From contig NZ_AODE01000019.1 in NCBI RefSeq assembly GCF_000525855.1, positions 248,001-312,000 of the forward strand: a stretch of DNA of 64,000 nucleotides, in the 5' to 3' direction. Positions 30,668-38,871 of the stretch are shown piece after piece. The position numbers were made by a program, and so were the translations under genes. This DNA comes from Listeria cornellensis FSL F6-0969. Lineage in GTDB: Bacteria; Bacillota; Bacilli; Lactobacillales; Listeriaceae. The notes below the pieces were generated by a model, which ran no database searches, was not told where the DNA came from, and saw only the letters and a list, made by a program, of their open reading frames with translations. The number at the start of each line of letters is the position of its first letter. Position 1 is the first letter of the stretch.

Positions 30668-30726
30668 GATGTGCCCTCCTTCCCTTAGAATCACTAGAAA
30701 AATCCCCAAAACCTTGCGTAATTGGA

Positions 30727-30775
30727 GGATGTGATATACACTATAAATAAGTTATATTTGGTGTGTATCACATCC
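30727..30775. repeat. Imperfect inverted repeat, 15-base arms
   Basis: GGATGTGATATACAC and GTGTGTATCACATCC pair across a 19-base A/T-rich spacer, with one T/G-type mismatch. It lies between the replication initiator and the gene upstream of it. It could be a protein-binding site or an RNA hairpin for either strand. No T-run follows, so it is not a simple terminator. Confidence 0.7.
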
Positions 30776-30797
30776 GGACTCGTGTTAGCGCATGAGT

Positions 30798-31610
30798 CTA
30801 TTTTTTTAGCGTTTCTTCTAAAGCTTTAAGCTTTCTTTTAAAGTGAAATGTCGCGTTTTTAACTTGCAACGCGCTTAATTCGCTTATGCTTGCCACTTTT
30901 TCTCTCTCCAACCTTTTCCCAAGCAAATACTCTTTAGTAGGTATTCCTATCTTCATCGATAGTTCATCAATAACATTCACAAAATCCCACTGTTCAATTC
31001 CAACAACCTCTATAAAACCCATTTTGAACTCATTTTCTACTTGGTCTATATCCAAGTCATTATGTGATCTTAGTGGCGTAAATCCAACAAATTCGGCACC
31101 TCTTGTTTCGAAATGATACCCACCCGTTTCTTCGTTAAATGTAGCTTTCCCAATTTGTGCAGATGATACTCTAATAAATACAAAATCCTTACCTTTTTCA
31201 AATGTCATAGCTGTTTTCTCCTCCTTCGAAATGTAATCAAAAAACCACAAATGCTCCACTACATCATCCAAATCCGCACATTCAACCAACCCCTTACCGT
31301 CGATTACAATACCTATGCTGCCTTCTCCCGATTGTGTAAATGTAAAATTACGACGATCCAGCCAGCTATACCCTAGGCTACTAACATGCGCTTTCATCTC
31401 AGCAGAATACCCACGATATCCCCTTAAACTCCATGTACCATTTTCTAAATTGTCGATTACGTCTTGTGTTGGGAATGTTCTACTTCTTTCCATCAAGTTA
31501 ATACCTGGTTTCTCAATCCACTCGATCAGATACATGCCTGCATCTTTTAGTTCGGCCCAACCTTCAATCCCTATCTTTGTCACAATGAAAAACTGCTTCC
31601 CTAATATCAT
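30798..31610 (-). CDS. Hypothetical phage early protein
   Basis: 270 residues starting MILGKQFFIVTKIGIEGWAELKD, ribosome site AAAGGAGC. Largely beta/alpha with a C-terminal basic helix (VKNATFHFKRKLKALEETLKK). No family recognised. Located upstream of the replication module. Confidence 0.62.
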   Translation of the reverse strand: MILGKQFFIVTKIGIEGWAELKDAGMYLIEWIEKPGINLMERSRTFPTQDVIDNLENGTWSLRGYRGYSAEMKAHVSSLGYSWLDRRNFTFTQSGEGSIGIVIDGKGLVECADLDDVVEHLWFFDYISKEEKTAMTFEKGKDFVFIRVSSAQIGKATFNEETGGYHFETRGAEFVGFTPLRSHNDLDIDQVENEFKMGFIEVVGIEQWDFVNVIDELSMKIGIPTKEYLLGKRLEREKVASISELSALQVKNATFHFKRKLKALEETLKK

Positions 31611-31623
31611 TTTGTTTGCTCCT

Positions 31624-31761
31624 TTATTCTCTATTTTTGAAGTACCAAGCTTCAAATCCTGTTTGTTTGATTTCGTTAACAGTCTGTTTTACTGTCTCTA
31701 TCATGCATACTGCAGCATAAGACACTACGATACACTCGAACACTTGGTGTAATGTCAACAT
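31624..31761 (-). CDS. Small hydrophobic early protein
   Basis: 45 residues, with a hydrophobic N-terminal half (MLTLHQVFECIVVSYAAV) and a charged helix. Its start overlaps the previous stop (TCATGTTGA). No family recognised. Confidence 0.5.
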   Translation of the reverse strand: MLTLHQVFECIVVSYAAVCMIETVKQTVNEIKQTGFEAWYFKNRE

Positions 31762-31979
31762 GACACATCAACTACATAACCTTCCTTGATTAATCTTCTA
31801 ATGTAACCCCGAATGGTCCGAGAGCCTGTTTTCTTAAGATGGCATTGGTGATAACTTTGGTTATGCTCCCCTTGATATGTTTCCATTGAAACCCAACGTG
31901 ATTTCTTGTAAATCGTGACTTTGAAGTCACATAAATGTGTTTTCTTAATGAGTACTAGCTGTTTTTCTGCCAATTTCAC
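31755..31979 (-). CDS. Hypothetical phage protein
   Basis: 74 residues, basic, with a GTG start next to the stop of a small membrane peptide. The C-terminal part (TGSRTIRGYIRRLIKEGYVVDVSC) is helix-like. No function recognised. Confidence 0.55.
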   Translation of the reverse strand: MKLAEKQLVLIKKTHLCDFKVTIYKKSRWVSMETYQGEHNQSYHQCHLKKTGSRTIRGYIRRLIKEGYVVDVSC

Positions 31980-32069
31980 TCACTCCCCCGTTTTATTGTC
32001 GCCGTGGCTGATTACCACGATTGGAATAATGAACAATGTTGATAATGAAACTATCGCAAATACCGTCAA
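31980..32069 (-). CDS. Small membrane peptide, 29 residues
   Basis: A TTG start with GGAGGAAAACGA upstream and a hydrophobic stretch (FAIVSLSTLFIIPIVVI). It overlaps the excisionase-like stop as ATTGA and ends next to the following GTG, so it is coupled on both sides. Too short for family assignment. Confidence 0.5.
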   Translation of the reverse strand: MTVFAIVSLSTLFIIPIVVISHGDNKTGE

Positions 32070-32287
32070 TCGTTTTCCTCCTTCACTTGTGCATCTAGCC
32101 ATTTTTCAAGCGCTAGTTTGCTAAATCGCCAATCTGATCCAATCTTACGACCTGGTATGATTCCAGCTCGAGCATATCGATATAAGGAACTCATACCGAT
32201 ATCTAAAAACTCGGCTGCTTCCTCAGCTTTCAGCGCTTTTCGTGGTCTTATCACGATGATTCGGTTAGTTGCTTTAACTGCATACAT
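32066..32287 (-). CDS. Excisionase-family HTH protein
   Basis: 73 residues with a MerR/excisionase-type winged helix: KAEEAAEFLDIGMSSLYRYARAGIIPGRKIGSDWRFSKLALEKWL. Such proteins act as excisionase or small regulators. It is first in the leftward early operon after a short gene and sits ~4.7 kb from the integrase, so either role is possible. Confidence 0.8.
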   Translation of the reverse strand: MYAVKATNRIIVIRPRKALKAEEAAEFLDIGMSSLYRYARAGIIPGRKIGSDWRFSKLALEKWLDAQVKEEND

Positions 32288-32306
32288 ATATAATCACCTC
32301 CTACAA

Positions 32307-32496
32307 TTAGGCATTTAATTTGAATACAACACCATGTGCCAGCACATACAGATTATTTTCTGTGATTGGGTAATCCTTATTAATTTTTTCTATGCTCTTT
32401 TTTTTCAAAAAACATTTCAACATTATACGATCCATACATTAGAGGAATATTATTGTCATCTTCATCTTTATAAAAATAAAGTGCATCATCACACAT
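32307..32496 (-). CDS. Small early protein, frame broken by a T8 run
   Basis: About 62 residues. With one base removed from the run near 32398-32405, the frame runs from MCDDALYFYKDEDD (start after AGGAGGTGATG) through NVEMFFEKKSIEKINKDYP to VLAHGVVFKLNA. Acidic N-terminus. No family recognised. Confidence 0.6.
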
Positions 32497-32540
32497 TGGA
32501 ATCATCACCTCCTAATATTTGTATCTAACGCTACATCCTG

Positions 32541-32549
32541 TGGTATAAT
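32541..32549 (+). promoter_or_regulatory. Extended -10 promoter element for the gene at 32576
   Basis: TGGTATAAT contains TG-N-TATAAT, followed by GAAAGCGAGGTGATT as ribosome site 20-25 bases later. The -35 region is weak, as expected for an extended -10 promoter. Confidence 0.6.
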
Positions 32550-32575
32550 CACCTTAGAAAGCGAGGTGATTACAT

Positions 32576-32824
32576 ATGGATTACTCAGAAATTGTATTTG
32601 TACGAGAACTAGATGGTGATACTGCGGCCCAATTTGCAAATGAACTATTGCAAAAAGGTTGGCGACTTATCAGTGTTGGACAAAATTTAATAGAGATAGT
32701 TAATCTTGATGGAGGAAACCAAGTAGCACGCTTTACCACTCTTTACGTTGTTGGAGCAACACAAGAACAATACAACCAGTATCTTGCTGATAAAGCAACG
32801 GCATATGGTGGGTTACTCAAGTAA
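32576..32824 (+). CDS. Small rightward phage protein
   Basis: 82 residues, starting MDYSEIVFVRELDGDTAAQFANELLQKGWRL and opposite to its neighbours on a promoter of its own. Ribosome site GCGAGGTG. It is alpha/beta in character (a ~60-residue small domain). Lone rightward genes inside leftward early regions are often lysogeny-expressed accessories; this is inference only. Confidence 0.68.
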   Translation: MDYSEIVFVRELDGDTAAQFANELLQKGWRLISVGQNLIEIVNLDGGNQVARFTTLYVVGATQEQYNQYLADKATAYGGLLK

Positions 32825-32951
32825 TTATGAATAAAGTCTTTTCAAATAAAAGTTCTTTGTCCGCGAGATAAAGAGCTTTATTTATTTGATTAACTAATTT
32901 AGCTATATCTTTGTCTTCTGCTTTTTCAAGTGTATCAATAGTGTCTGTCAC
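32817..32951 (-). CDS. Possible small protein (44 residues)
   Basis: A GTG start and highly charged sequence (TDTIDTLEKAEDKDIAKLVNQI) ending convergently across the stop of the rightward gene. The ribosome site is not ideal (AAAGGGG about 12 bases before). Function unknown. Could be a chance frame. Confidence 0.35.
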   Translation of the reverse strand: MTDTIDTLEKAEDKDIAKLVNQINKALYLADKELLFEKTLFIIT

Positions 32952-33100
32952 TTGAATTTTGTTTCCCCTTTAAGACCTCCTAAAAATAATGTGACTGCAT
33001 GCTCGCTCTGAGATAAAATCAGACTACTGTTTTACTAACATTCAATGTTTCCATTAAAACACCGATATGCCTTTTAAGAGTTCTGCTACAATTCATAAAT

Positions 33101-33326
33101 TCACGTTTCATGAACTTTTGGGGTAAAAAAAATATTTAGCTACAAACGATATATCTACCTCAAGAAGCTGCATCGCTTTCGACATTTCCTCATCTTTCCA
33201 AGGAACTCTGCCATTTAGCTTTAATGAAATGCTCCGCTCGGAAAGCCCCATAGCCGTTGCAAAATTATATTGCGTACCAAACTTCTCAATGATTTCCCCC
33301 GATAAAACAGAGTAATCGTAACTCAT
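33101..33326 (-). CDS. Cro-like repressor (DUF739)
   Basis: About 74 residues. A helix-turn-helix (NFATAMGLSERSISLKLNGRVPWKDEEMSKAMQLL) of the DUF739 Cro type. Removing one base in the A8 run at 33124-33131 changes the end to AKYFFTPKVHET and moves the stop to 33101, the usual family ending. It is transcribed leftward, divergent from the CI-like gene, and begins the lytic transcript. Confidence 0.82.
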
Positions 33327-33342
33327 TTTAACACCCCTTCCT

Positions 33343-33459
33343 GTTCACGTAGTGTGAACTTTATATTTCAAGAATATCATCAAAGATGAACTGAGTCAAC
33401 AAAAAAGTTCACGCAATATGAATTTTTATATTGAACTTTTATTCAATATGGCATATAAT
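33343..33459. promoter_or_regulatory. Divergent lysogeny switch: operators and promoters
   Basis: Two matching operators: GTTCACgtagtGTGAAC at 33343-33359 and GTTCACgcaatATGAAT at 33407-33423. The rightward CI promoter is TTGAAC (33431-33436) with TATAAT (33454-33459), 17 bases apart. The leftward cro promoter is TTGACT (33399-33394) with TATTCT (33376-33371), also 17 apart. The operators flank both promoters, as in a CI/Cro switch. Confidence 0.82.
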
Positions 33460-33480
33460 AATTTTAAAGGCGGTGTAACA

Positions 33481-33876
33481 ATGAAAGCTACTAACACTTC
33501 TCAGAGACTAAAAGAAATAATGAGAGAGCGTGGTTTAAAGCAAGTTGACATACTGAGGAAATCATTACCTTACCAAAATGAATTAGATATTAAGATGAGT
33601 AAAAGTACTTTGTCACAATACGTGACTGGGGTACAATCACCTGATCAAGATAGGATATTTTTGCTATCCAAAACTCTCGGCGTAAGCGAACCTTGGCTAA
33701 TGGGATATGATGTACCACGAGAACGGATTCCAGATGAAGAACGAAATGACAGTCCGAATAAAACATACTCTACATCAACTAGGGAAATCGCTAACTATAT
33801 TGAAGAAAACCCTGACTTCGCAGAATCAATAAGACAACTGATACAATCAATAGAAAATCAAAAATCTGATAAATAA
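33481..33876 (+). CDS. CI-like phage repressor (XRE family)
   Basis: 131 residues. The N-terminal XRE helix-turn-helix (SQRLKEIMRERGLKQVDILRKSL ... MSKSTLSQYVTGVQSPDQDRIFLLSKTLGVSEPWLMGYD) is followed by a short tail. There is no peptidase (LexA-like) domain, so induction probably needs another factor. The start at 33481 has GGCGGTG upstream; the longer frame reads back through the promoter. Confidence 0.88.
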   Translation: MKATNTSQRLKEIMRERGLKQVDILRKSLPYQNELDIKMSKSTLSQYVTGVQSPDQDRIFLLSKTLGVSEPWLMGYDVPRERIPDEERNDSPNKTYSTSTREIANYIEENPDFAESIRQLIQSIENQKSDK

Positions 33877-33896
33877 AAAACCGCCCATAAGGGCGG
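33875..33896 (-). terminator. Terminator downstream of the 33903-34106 gene
   Basis: CCGCCC-TTAT-GGGCGG on the minus strand followed by TTTTTT. It also lies just beyond the CI-like stop on the plus strand, where it may act weakly. Confidence 0.75.
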
Positions 33897-33902
33897 TAGT
33901 AC

Positions 33903-34106
33903 TCAAATATTATTTATATTAGTTAATTTGGATAGAAGCTCACCATTCAATAAATAAAATGTTTTAAAAGCTTCCTTTTCCGTATACCCAGCTTCTAATA
34001 ATTCATCTAAACTATCTCTATCTTCATCGATCAATGCTATTACATTTTGATAATGCCCTTTGTTACTCTTTGCATGTTCTAACAGTAATTTATATTTTTG
34101 CCCCAT
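33903..34106 (-). CDS. Hypothetical phage protein
   Basis: 67 residues, helical (MGQKYKLLLEHAKSNKGHYQ ... KEAFKTFYLLNGELL). Convergent with the CI-like gene and sharing a terminator with it. The promoter is not clear. Function unknown. Confidence 0.6.
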   Translation of the reverse strand: MGQKYKLLLEHAKSNKGHYQNVIALIDEDRDSLDELLEAGYTEKEAFKTFYLLNGELLSKLTNINNI

Positions 34107-34273
34107 CCAACTTCACTCCTGTAAGACTATAATTTTAATCATCCATTACCCGCATATCTCTTTAATTTTTTATATTTTATGGTAGACTGGTTGTGTGTTC
34201 GAAGTCTATCTTTCTTTACACAATCTGTCGGGATTGGGAAAGTATAGCCTTCGTTCTTTTTAGTGCGCTTACA

Positions 34274-34357
34274 TTATCCTCCGACGTTGATGTGAATAAG
34301 TGGTGCAATGACAACCACTACAGCGACAAAGAAATTAATAACTTTAACTTTTTTCAT
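34274..34357 (-). CDS. SHP-like short hydrophobic peptide pheromone precursor
   Basis: 27 residues: charged start MKKVKV, hydrophobic core FFVAVVVVIAPL, and C-terminus IHINVGG. Streptococcal SHP precursors have the same length and layout and often end VGG. It has a strong ribosome site (GGAGGTG 8 bases before ATG) and a promoter (TTGTAT/TATACT, 16 apart). It is divergent from the adjacent rgg gene, as shp genes are. The mature peptide would be the last ~8 residues, exported and re-imported by an Opp/Ami permease. Identity as a signal is inferred. Confidence 0.65.
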   Translation of the reverse strand: MKKVKVINFFVAVVVVIAPLIHINVGG

Positions 34358-34452
34358 TATGTAACACCTCCTTACTATTAGTAATAGTATACTATGAATT
34401 CCCAGAAATACAAAAAAAAATATTCTAATCCGAATAAAAAGGAGGTTTTTTT
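34358..34452. promoter_or_regulatory. rgg-shp intergenic region with palindromes
   Basis: The leftward promoter is TTGTAT (34413-34408) and TATACT (34391-34386). Overlapping palindromes, ACTATTAgTAATAGT and AGTATACT, cover its -10 region and the transcript start. This is where an Rgg regulator would be expected to bind. Confidence 0.6.
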
Positions 34453-35368
34453 GTGAAAACATTTGGTGAGACAATTCGGGAAATCCGAATAAATAAAAAT
34501 ATTAAGCAAAAAAATATGTCTAGTGTTAGACAAAGCTCTCTAGCTAATATCGAAAGCGGACGAATACCTTCTGTTGAGATATTTATGGATATCTTACAAG
34601 AACTTGATATTAATGTCCTTGAATTTTTCTATATTCAGAATGATTTTAAACTCGTAGAACGAGACCATCTATTCAAGCTATTTCGTGAACAAAAACAATC
34701 ATTAAATGAGCCTTTTCTGCTTAGTTTAATCGCAAAATATGATGAATATTTATCACGAGCCAATGATCCTTTTGCTGAATCCTTAAGACATGTTCTCAGT
34801 ATCTCTGTAGAAATCAATAGAAAACAAACTTTTGATATTGAAAGCCAAGAGGCCAAAGACATTTGGGAACGGATAGCAATGCAAGAGGTTTGGTACCACA
34901 ATGATATATACCTTATTACAAAGATTTTCTATACATTCCCTGTCGATCATGCAGAAAAAGTAATTGTTAGAACAACCGAAGAGCTAAAAAAAATATGATA
35001 ATTATCCTCAGATCCATCTGTTCAAGATTTCATTTCTTCTAAATTGCGCCAGACACTATATTTTAGGTGGAGTACCTTTAAGAAGTAAGCCACATTTAAT
35101 TGAAGCCGAAAAGCTCGCACGACTGCATCAAGTAGAAATTTCACGAGTTACCGCCCATCACCTACTTGCATATTCTGAATTCCTCGAAGGGTTTCATGAA
35201 GAGGCTCAGCAAAGAGTTAATCGAACAACCAAAGTTTTGCATGCTTTAGAGGCTCTGAACGAATTTACTCCCCTTGACGAAGATGCACTGAACTATAACA
35301 AGATAGCAGCAGATCATTCTAAAGAGTGGAACAAGTTTTTGGCTCAGCAAAATAGCCTTGATGTATGA
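34453..35368 (+). CDS. Rgg-family transcriptional regulator, frame broken in an A8 run
   Basis: About 304 residues, the usual length. N-terminal XRE HTH (FGETIREIRINKNIKQKNMSS, SSLANIESGRIPSVEIFMDILQELDINVLEFF) followed by a helical repeat domain typical of Rgg/MutR peptide receptors. As written it stops at 34998. Removing one base near 34987-34994 continues through KKYDNYPQIHLFKISFLLNCARHYILGGVP to 35368. The GTG start has AAAGGAGG upstream. The divergent SHP-like peptide supports a peptide-responsive role. Located in the lysogeny region, it may link host density to lysogeny or control the next lipoprotein. Confidence 0.75.
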
Positions 35369-35427
35369 TATTGGAAACTATGTAATGGAATGGAGTTTAA
35401 ATTATATTATATAAAGGGGAGTTTTAT

Positions 35428-35920
35428 TTGAAAAAGGGATTGATATTATCCATTCTTTTAATACCAACACTTGTATTATTCGCTTGTGGAAATGATTCGA
35501 AAACATATGCAGGTGTCGAGTTAAGTACTTCAGATTATTCAAATGTAACCAAATTCGAAGAAGAGGCTAGGAATCTATATTCATTATTAGGCACATTCAG
35601 TATTGAAAAAGATGATGTGGACAGTGTAAATAAGATTGTGGATTCTGCTTCTGAGCTACAAGGAACCTTAGGCAAAGGAATGTCCAAAGACGAAAAAAAA
35701 AGAAAGTAACTTACTCTTTTATAAAAATGTATCAGTGGCATCCATACCAAAGAACGCTGTAAAATACTCCCGGGAAATAAGTAATACAGAATATCAGCTA
35801 ATAAATAGCAGCATCAAGGAGGTGATCCAAAGGGAGGCAAAAAAAGTAACAGATAACCAAAACGATGCTGATAAAATCAATGATTATTTAATCGGAAAAA
35901 TTGGCATCACAGAAGATTAA
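35428..35920 (+). CDS. Prophage lipoprotein
   Basis: About 163 residues. Signal peptide MKKGLILSILLIPTLVLFAC with lipobox LFAC, so the Cys is lipid-anchored outside. The body is helical and charged. The A9 run at about 35693-35701 carries an extra base; removal joins SKDEKKESNLLFYKNVSVA and extends to GKIGITED. TTG start after AAAGGGGAG. It follows rgg on the same strand and may be expressed in lysogens as a surface accessory. Confidence 0.78.
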
Positions 35921-36059
35921 AATATATCGTAGAATATTTATAACCGGTCCTAACCCTAAATAAATAGAACGCCCCCCGCCAAGAGTGCGTTCCCATAAAT
36001 ACCTCTAACTCAGGGCTATTTATTATACCCATTTTATCATAGAAAGGAGGATATTAAAA

Positions 36060-36200
36060 ATGACAAATACATCTAATAATAAGCCAACCCCTTCACATCG
36101 AACACCATCTGAATTTCGTGAAGATGTTGCACCTAAGTCAGTAACCCCTGGCATGTTTCCACCACCACCGCCACAAAAACCTAGCACTACACAGAAATAA
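36060..36200 (+). CDS. Small Pro-rich protein
   Basis: 46 residues, MTNTSNNKPTPSHRTPSEF ... GMFPPPPPQKPSTTQK, with a perfect AAAGGAGG site. No membrane segment. Probably unstructured. It precedes the convergent membrane-protein gene. Function unknown. Confidence 0.6.
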   Translation: MTNTSNNKPTPSHRTPSEFREDVAPKSVTPGMFPPPPPQKPSTTQK

Positions 36201-36201
36201 T

Positions 36202-36893
36202 TTATTCGGATAGAGGTTGTTCTTTCATTTTTATAACATGGATAATAATTTTCTTTTCAACATCTACATACTTTTGATAAGAAACTGTACTATTATTGTA
36301 TTCTATATATGCTAATAGCTTATCAGTAGTATCAATATATGTTAATTGCGGATCCATTTGTCCAAGTAAAAAATGAAGCGGTTCATACTCTGATTCTGTT
36401 ACTTCTATTACTGGACCTGAGGTAGTTAATCTGCCAGTACTCATATCTTCAATGAAAATAATTTTCGGGCAATCATCTGTAAGTGCTGTTTTATATCCTG
36501 AATACTTAGAGTTGGTTGCTCGACCATTTATTTCCAAATAAACATTGATCAAATAATAAATTAATTTTTTAATCCCGCCATAAAATAACACTAGGATAAA
36601 ACTAATAACTAAAGAACCTATGACGGTTAGAAACAACAAAGATACACTATCAATTTTCGGTACTAACTCTGATAATGTGGACACATTGAAATAGTAACAG
36701 AGAATCACAATTGGTATAAATGTGTTTACGATTGAAAGAATAACAAGAAGTATTTTTTTTATTATCAGCTTTATGAGGATTATCTGTAATAATTCCTACT
36801 TTATCCATTAACCAAAAGCTAAAAAAAACCTGGCATTCCAAGTGTTATCAAAGTCATTGCTATTGTTACAAATTGTGAAATTATTTTATCCAT
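36202..36893 (-). CDS. Multi-pass membrane protein, frame broken twice
   Basis: About 230 residues. Two overcalled runs near 36752-36760 and 36824-36831 split it. Corrected, it reads MDKIISQFVTIAMTLITLG, GFFSFWLMDKVGI, DNKKILLVILSIVNTFIPIV and then the long frame. About four hydrophobic helices precede a soluble C-terminal half (ALTDDCPKIIFIEDMSTG). Genes between repressor and integrase are often superinfection exclusion or other lysogen accessories; that role is inferred. Confidence 0.68.
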
Positions 36894-37011
36894 CTAGCTC
36901 ACCCACCAAATTAGATTGATTAGAGTTTGATTATAACACATTAATCTATATTGAGCATCAGATACAAAAAACCAATGCTAAATTAAGATTACTCAAAAGG
37001 AGGAATTTTAT

Positions 37012-38161
37012 ATGTTCGGATCTATAGAAAAGCGAGGAAACGGATTCCGTATGCGGGTCACTGTTGGTTATAACGAAGTTGGGAACCCCATAAGGCGGTC
37101 CAAGATAGCAAAATCGACAAACAAAACCGATGCAAAAAAAGAGTTAGCTCTATTTATCGCTGACCTTGAGGCAGATGACTACACAGAAACAACAAACATA
37201 ACATTTGCGGCGTTCAGTGAGGACTTTTTAAAACAGCATGTTAACAAAAACTTATCCCCTACTACACAAGAACTATATTCATCACTTCTAACACGCGCTA
37301 TTTTGCCCCAATTAGGTGGTTCTAAGCTTGTAAAAATAAAAACGATGCATATACTCGCATTTATGGATAAGTTGCAACAAGACGGCCTGTCTGTCTATAC
37401 GATCAAAAATACAATGGGTGTTCTACGTTCATTATTCACTTGTGCGGTGAAATGGAATGTCTTAAAAGCTAATCCCTGCAATGGAGTACAAGTCAAAAAG
37501 CCCAATAAGAAAGTACAAAAAGTTTACGATCAAAAAGGTTTGGCCAAACTTTTTGATGCATTAAAAAAAGGAAAATTTAGAATGGCAGCTACTTATCAGT
37601 ATCGCAATCATGACTGGTGCACGCCAAGGAGAAATCGCTGGTTTAGAATGGAAACATATTGATACGAAGAAACGAACAATTTTATTTGAGCAAACGATTG
37701 TTGAACAACCTGGTATTGGAGTCACTATCAAGAAAGAACTAAAAAACGGTAAGGATAAAATAGTTTCATATCCCGAGTCATTAAAAAGTCTCATTGCTCG
37801 CTTCAAGGCACAAAAATTTAAAGATCGTGATATTAGCTCGGATGAGATAGTTTGGCCTGAACATTCTTTTATATTTTCAAACCCTAATGGAAAGCCTAAA
37901 CGTCCAGATTCAATTGGACATCGCTGGACCGCATTTGTTAAAAGACACGAATTAGAACATATACGATTCCATGATTTAAGACATACTTCAGCAACACTTT
38001 TAATAGCCAACGGAGTTCATGCGAAAATAATTCAAGAGAGACTTGGGCATGCTGATATTGGAACAACAATGAATGTATACGGTCATGTATTTAGAGAAGC
38101 CGACCAAACAGCTGCAGAAACATTTGGAGGGCTACTTGATGCTAAGAAAAGAAAATCTTAA
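37012..38161 (+). CDS. int: Tyrosine site-specific integrase
   Basis: About 382 residues. N-terminal arm-binding domain (SIEKRGNGFRMRVTVGYNEVG), core-binding SAM-like domain (TFAAFSEDFLKQHV), then the catalytic domain with Arg in GARQGEI, HDLRHTS (His-x-x-Arg), LGHADIGTT and the nucleophile Tyr in NVYGHV. An extra base in the A7 run near 37563-37569 splits it; one fewer gives ALKKENLEWQLLISIAIMTGARQGEI. It ends about 95 bases from tRNA-Leu, the likely attachment site. Ribosome site AAAGGAGG. Confidence 0.92.
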
Positions 38162-38255
38162 ATCCTGCCCCATTTCTGCCCCATTTGCCAAAAAAGGCAA
38201 AAAAAAAGGATTCCAAAAGATCTGAACCATCTTTGAAACCCATTGATACTACTTA

Positions 38256-38339
<84 letters not shown>

Positions 38340-38512
38340 TCTATTAACACTAATTAATATTATATTATTGGAACCCTACCATGTCAATGATTAAATCAAA
38401 AAACATGAATATTTATTCAAAACCGACACTCACAACACAAAACCAGCACAATCCCATACACAAAAAAACGCCCAACCCATCTCTTTTCCAGGTAGGACGA
38501 AATCTCCGCTTC

Positions 38513-38635
38513 ACACAAATCGAGCGAAAGCGTTTGTATTCCACCAGTTTCGTGGAAGCCGGAAGCGGAGTGTACGACTGTACATGAGAACCGGAAGTCC
38601 TCGAAACTGGTGGAATGCGAACGCTTGCCGCCGAT
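38513..38635. repeat. Long hairpin element, copy 1
   Basis: A 23-bp stem (38529-38552 with 38602-38625) has two G-U pairs. Inside it are GGA/TCC, CCGG/CCGG and GTAC/GTAC pairs around a 42-base core (38559-38600) identical to copy 2 at 50189-50230. Outer flanks (ACACAAATCGAGCGAAAGCG and GAATGCGA) are also shared. The middle of the stem differs from copy 2 on both arms in step, keeping pairing. It fills the gap between tRNA-Leu and tRNA-Glu. No protein is supported here. Confidence 0.82.
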
Positions 38636-38663
38636 TCCTCCGCATATACACAAAATAATGCTA

Positions 38664-38735
38664 TGACCCGTACGGGAATCGAACCCGTGATACCGCCGTG
38701 AAAGGGCGGTGTCTTAACCGCTTGACCAACGGGCC
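38664..38735 (-). tRNA. tRNA-Glu(TTC)
   Basis: 72 bases with acceptor stem GGCCCGT/ACGGGTC, T-arm GGGTTCGATTCCC and anticodon loop CTTTCAC (TTC). CCA is not encoded. Confidence 0.93.
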
Positions 38736-38815
38736 GTGATGCGTAGCTCTAAAGCCAACTTTTTTTTATTATAGCATACTCACCGAATCTTGCAATACCT
38801 ATTTCACAATTCCTG

Positions 38816-38845
38816 AAAAAAGCCCCTGTTTATCGCTAAACAGAG
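38816..38845 (-). terminator. Terminator of the LPXTG protein gene
   Basis: CTGTTTA-GCGA-TAAACAG on the minus strand followed by GGGGCTTTTTT, about 25 bases after the stop codon. Confidence 0.8.
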
Positions 38846-38871
38846 TCTCTCTTCCTCGCTATGATTTCTTT

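Noticed and set aside
37561-37620. Integrase inactivated by a true frameshift
   Set aside because: Removing one A from the run at 37563-37569 gives a natural integrase sequence (KKENLEWQLLISIAIMTGARQ), so it is treated as an overcall.
38161-38230. Tandem TGCCCCATTT repeats as attachment site
   Set aside because: The repeat is short and lies outside the tRNA; the tRNA 3' end is the more typical core.
38381-38653. Small proteins between tRNA-Leu and tRNA-Glu
   Set aside because: They read through the hairpin element and have no ribosome sites.
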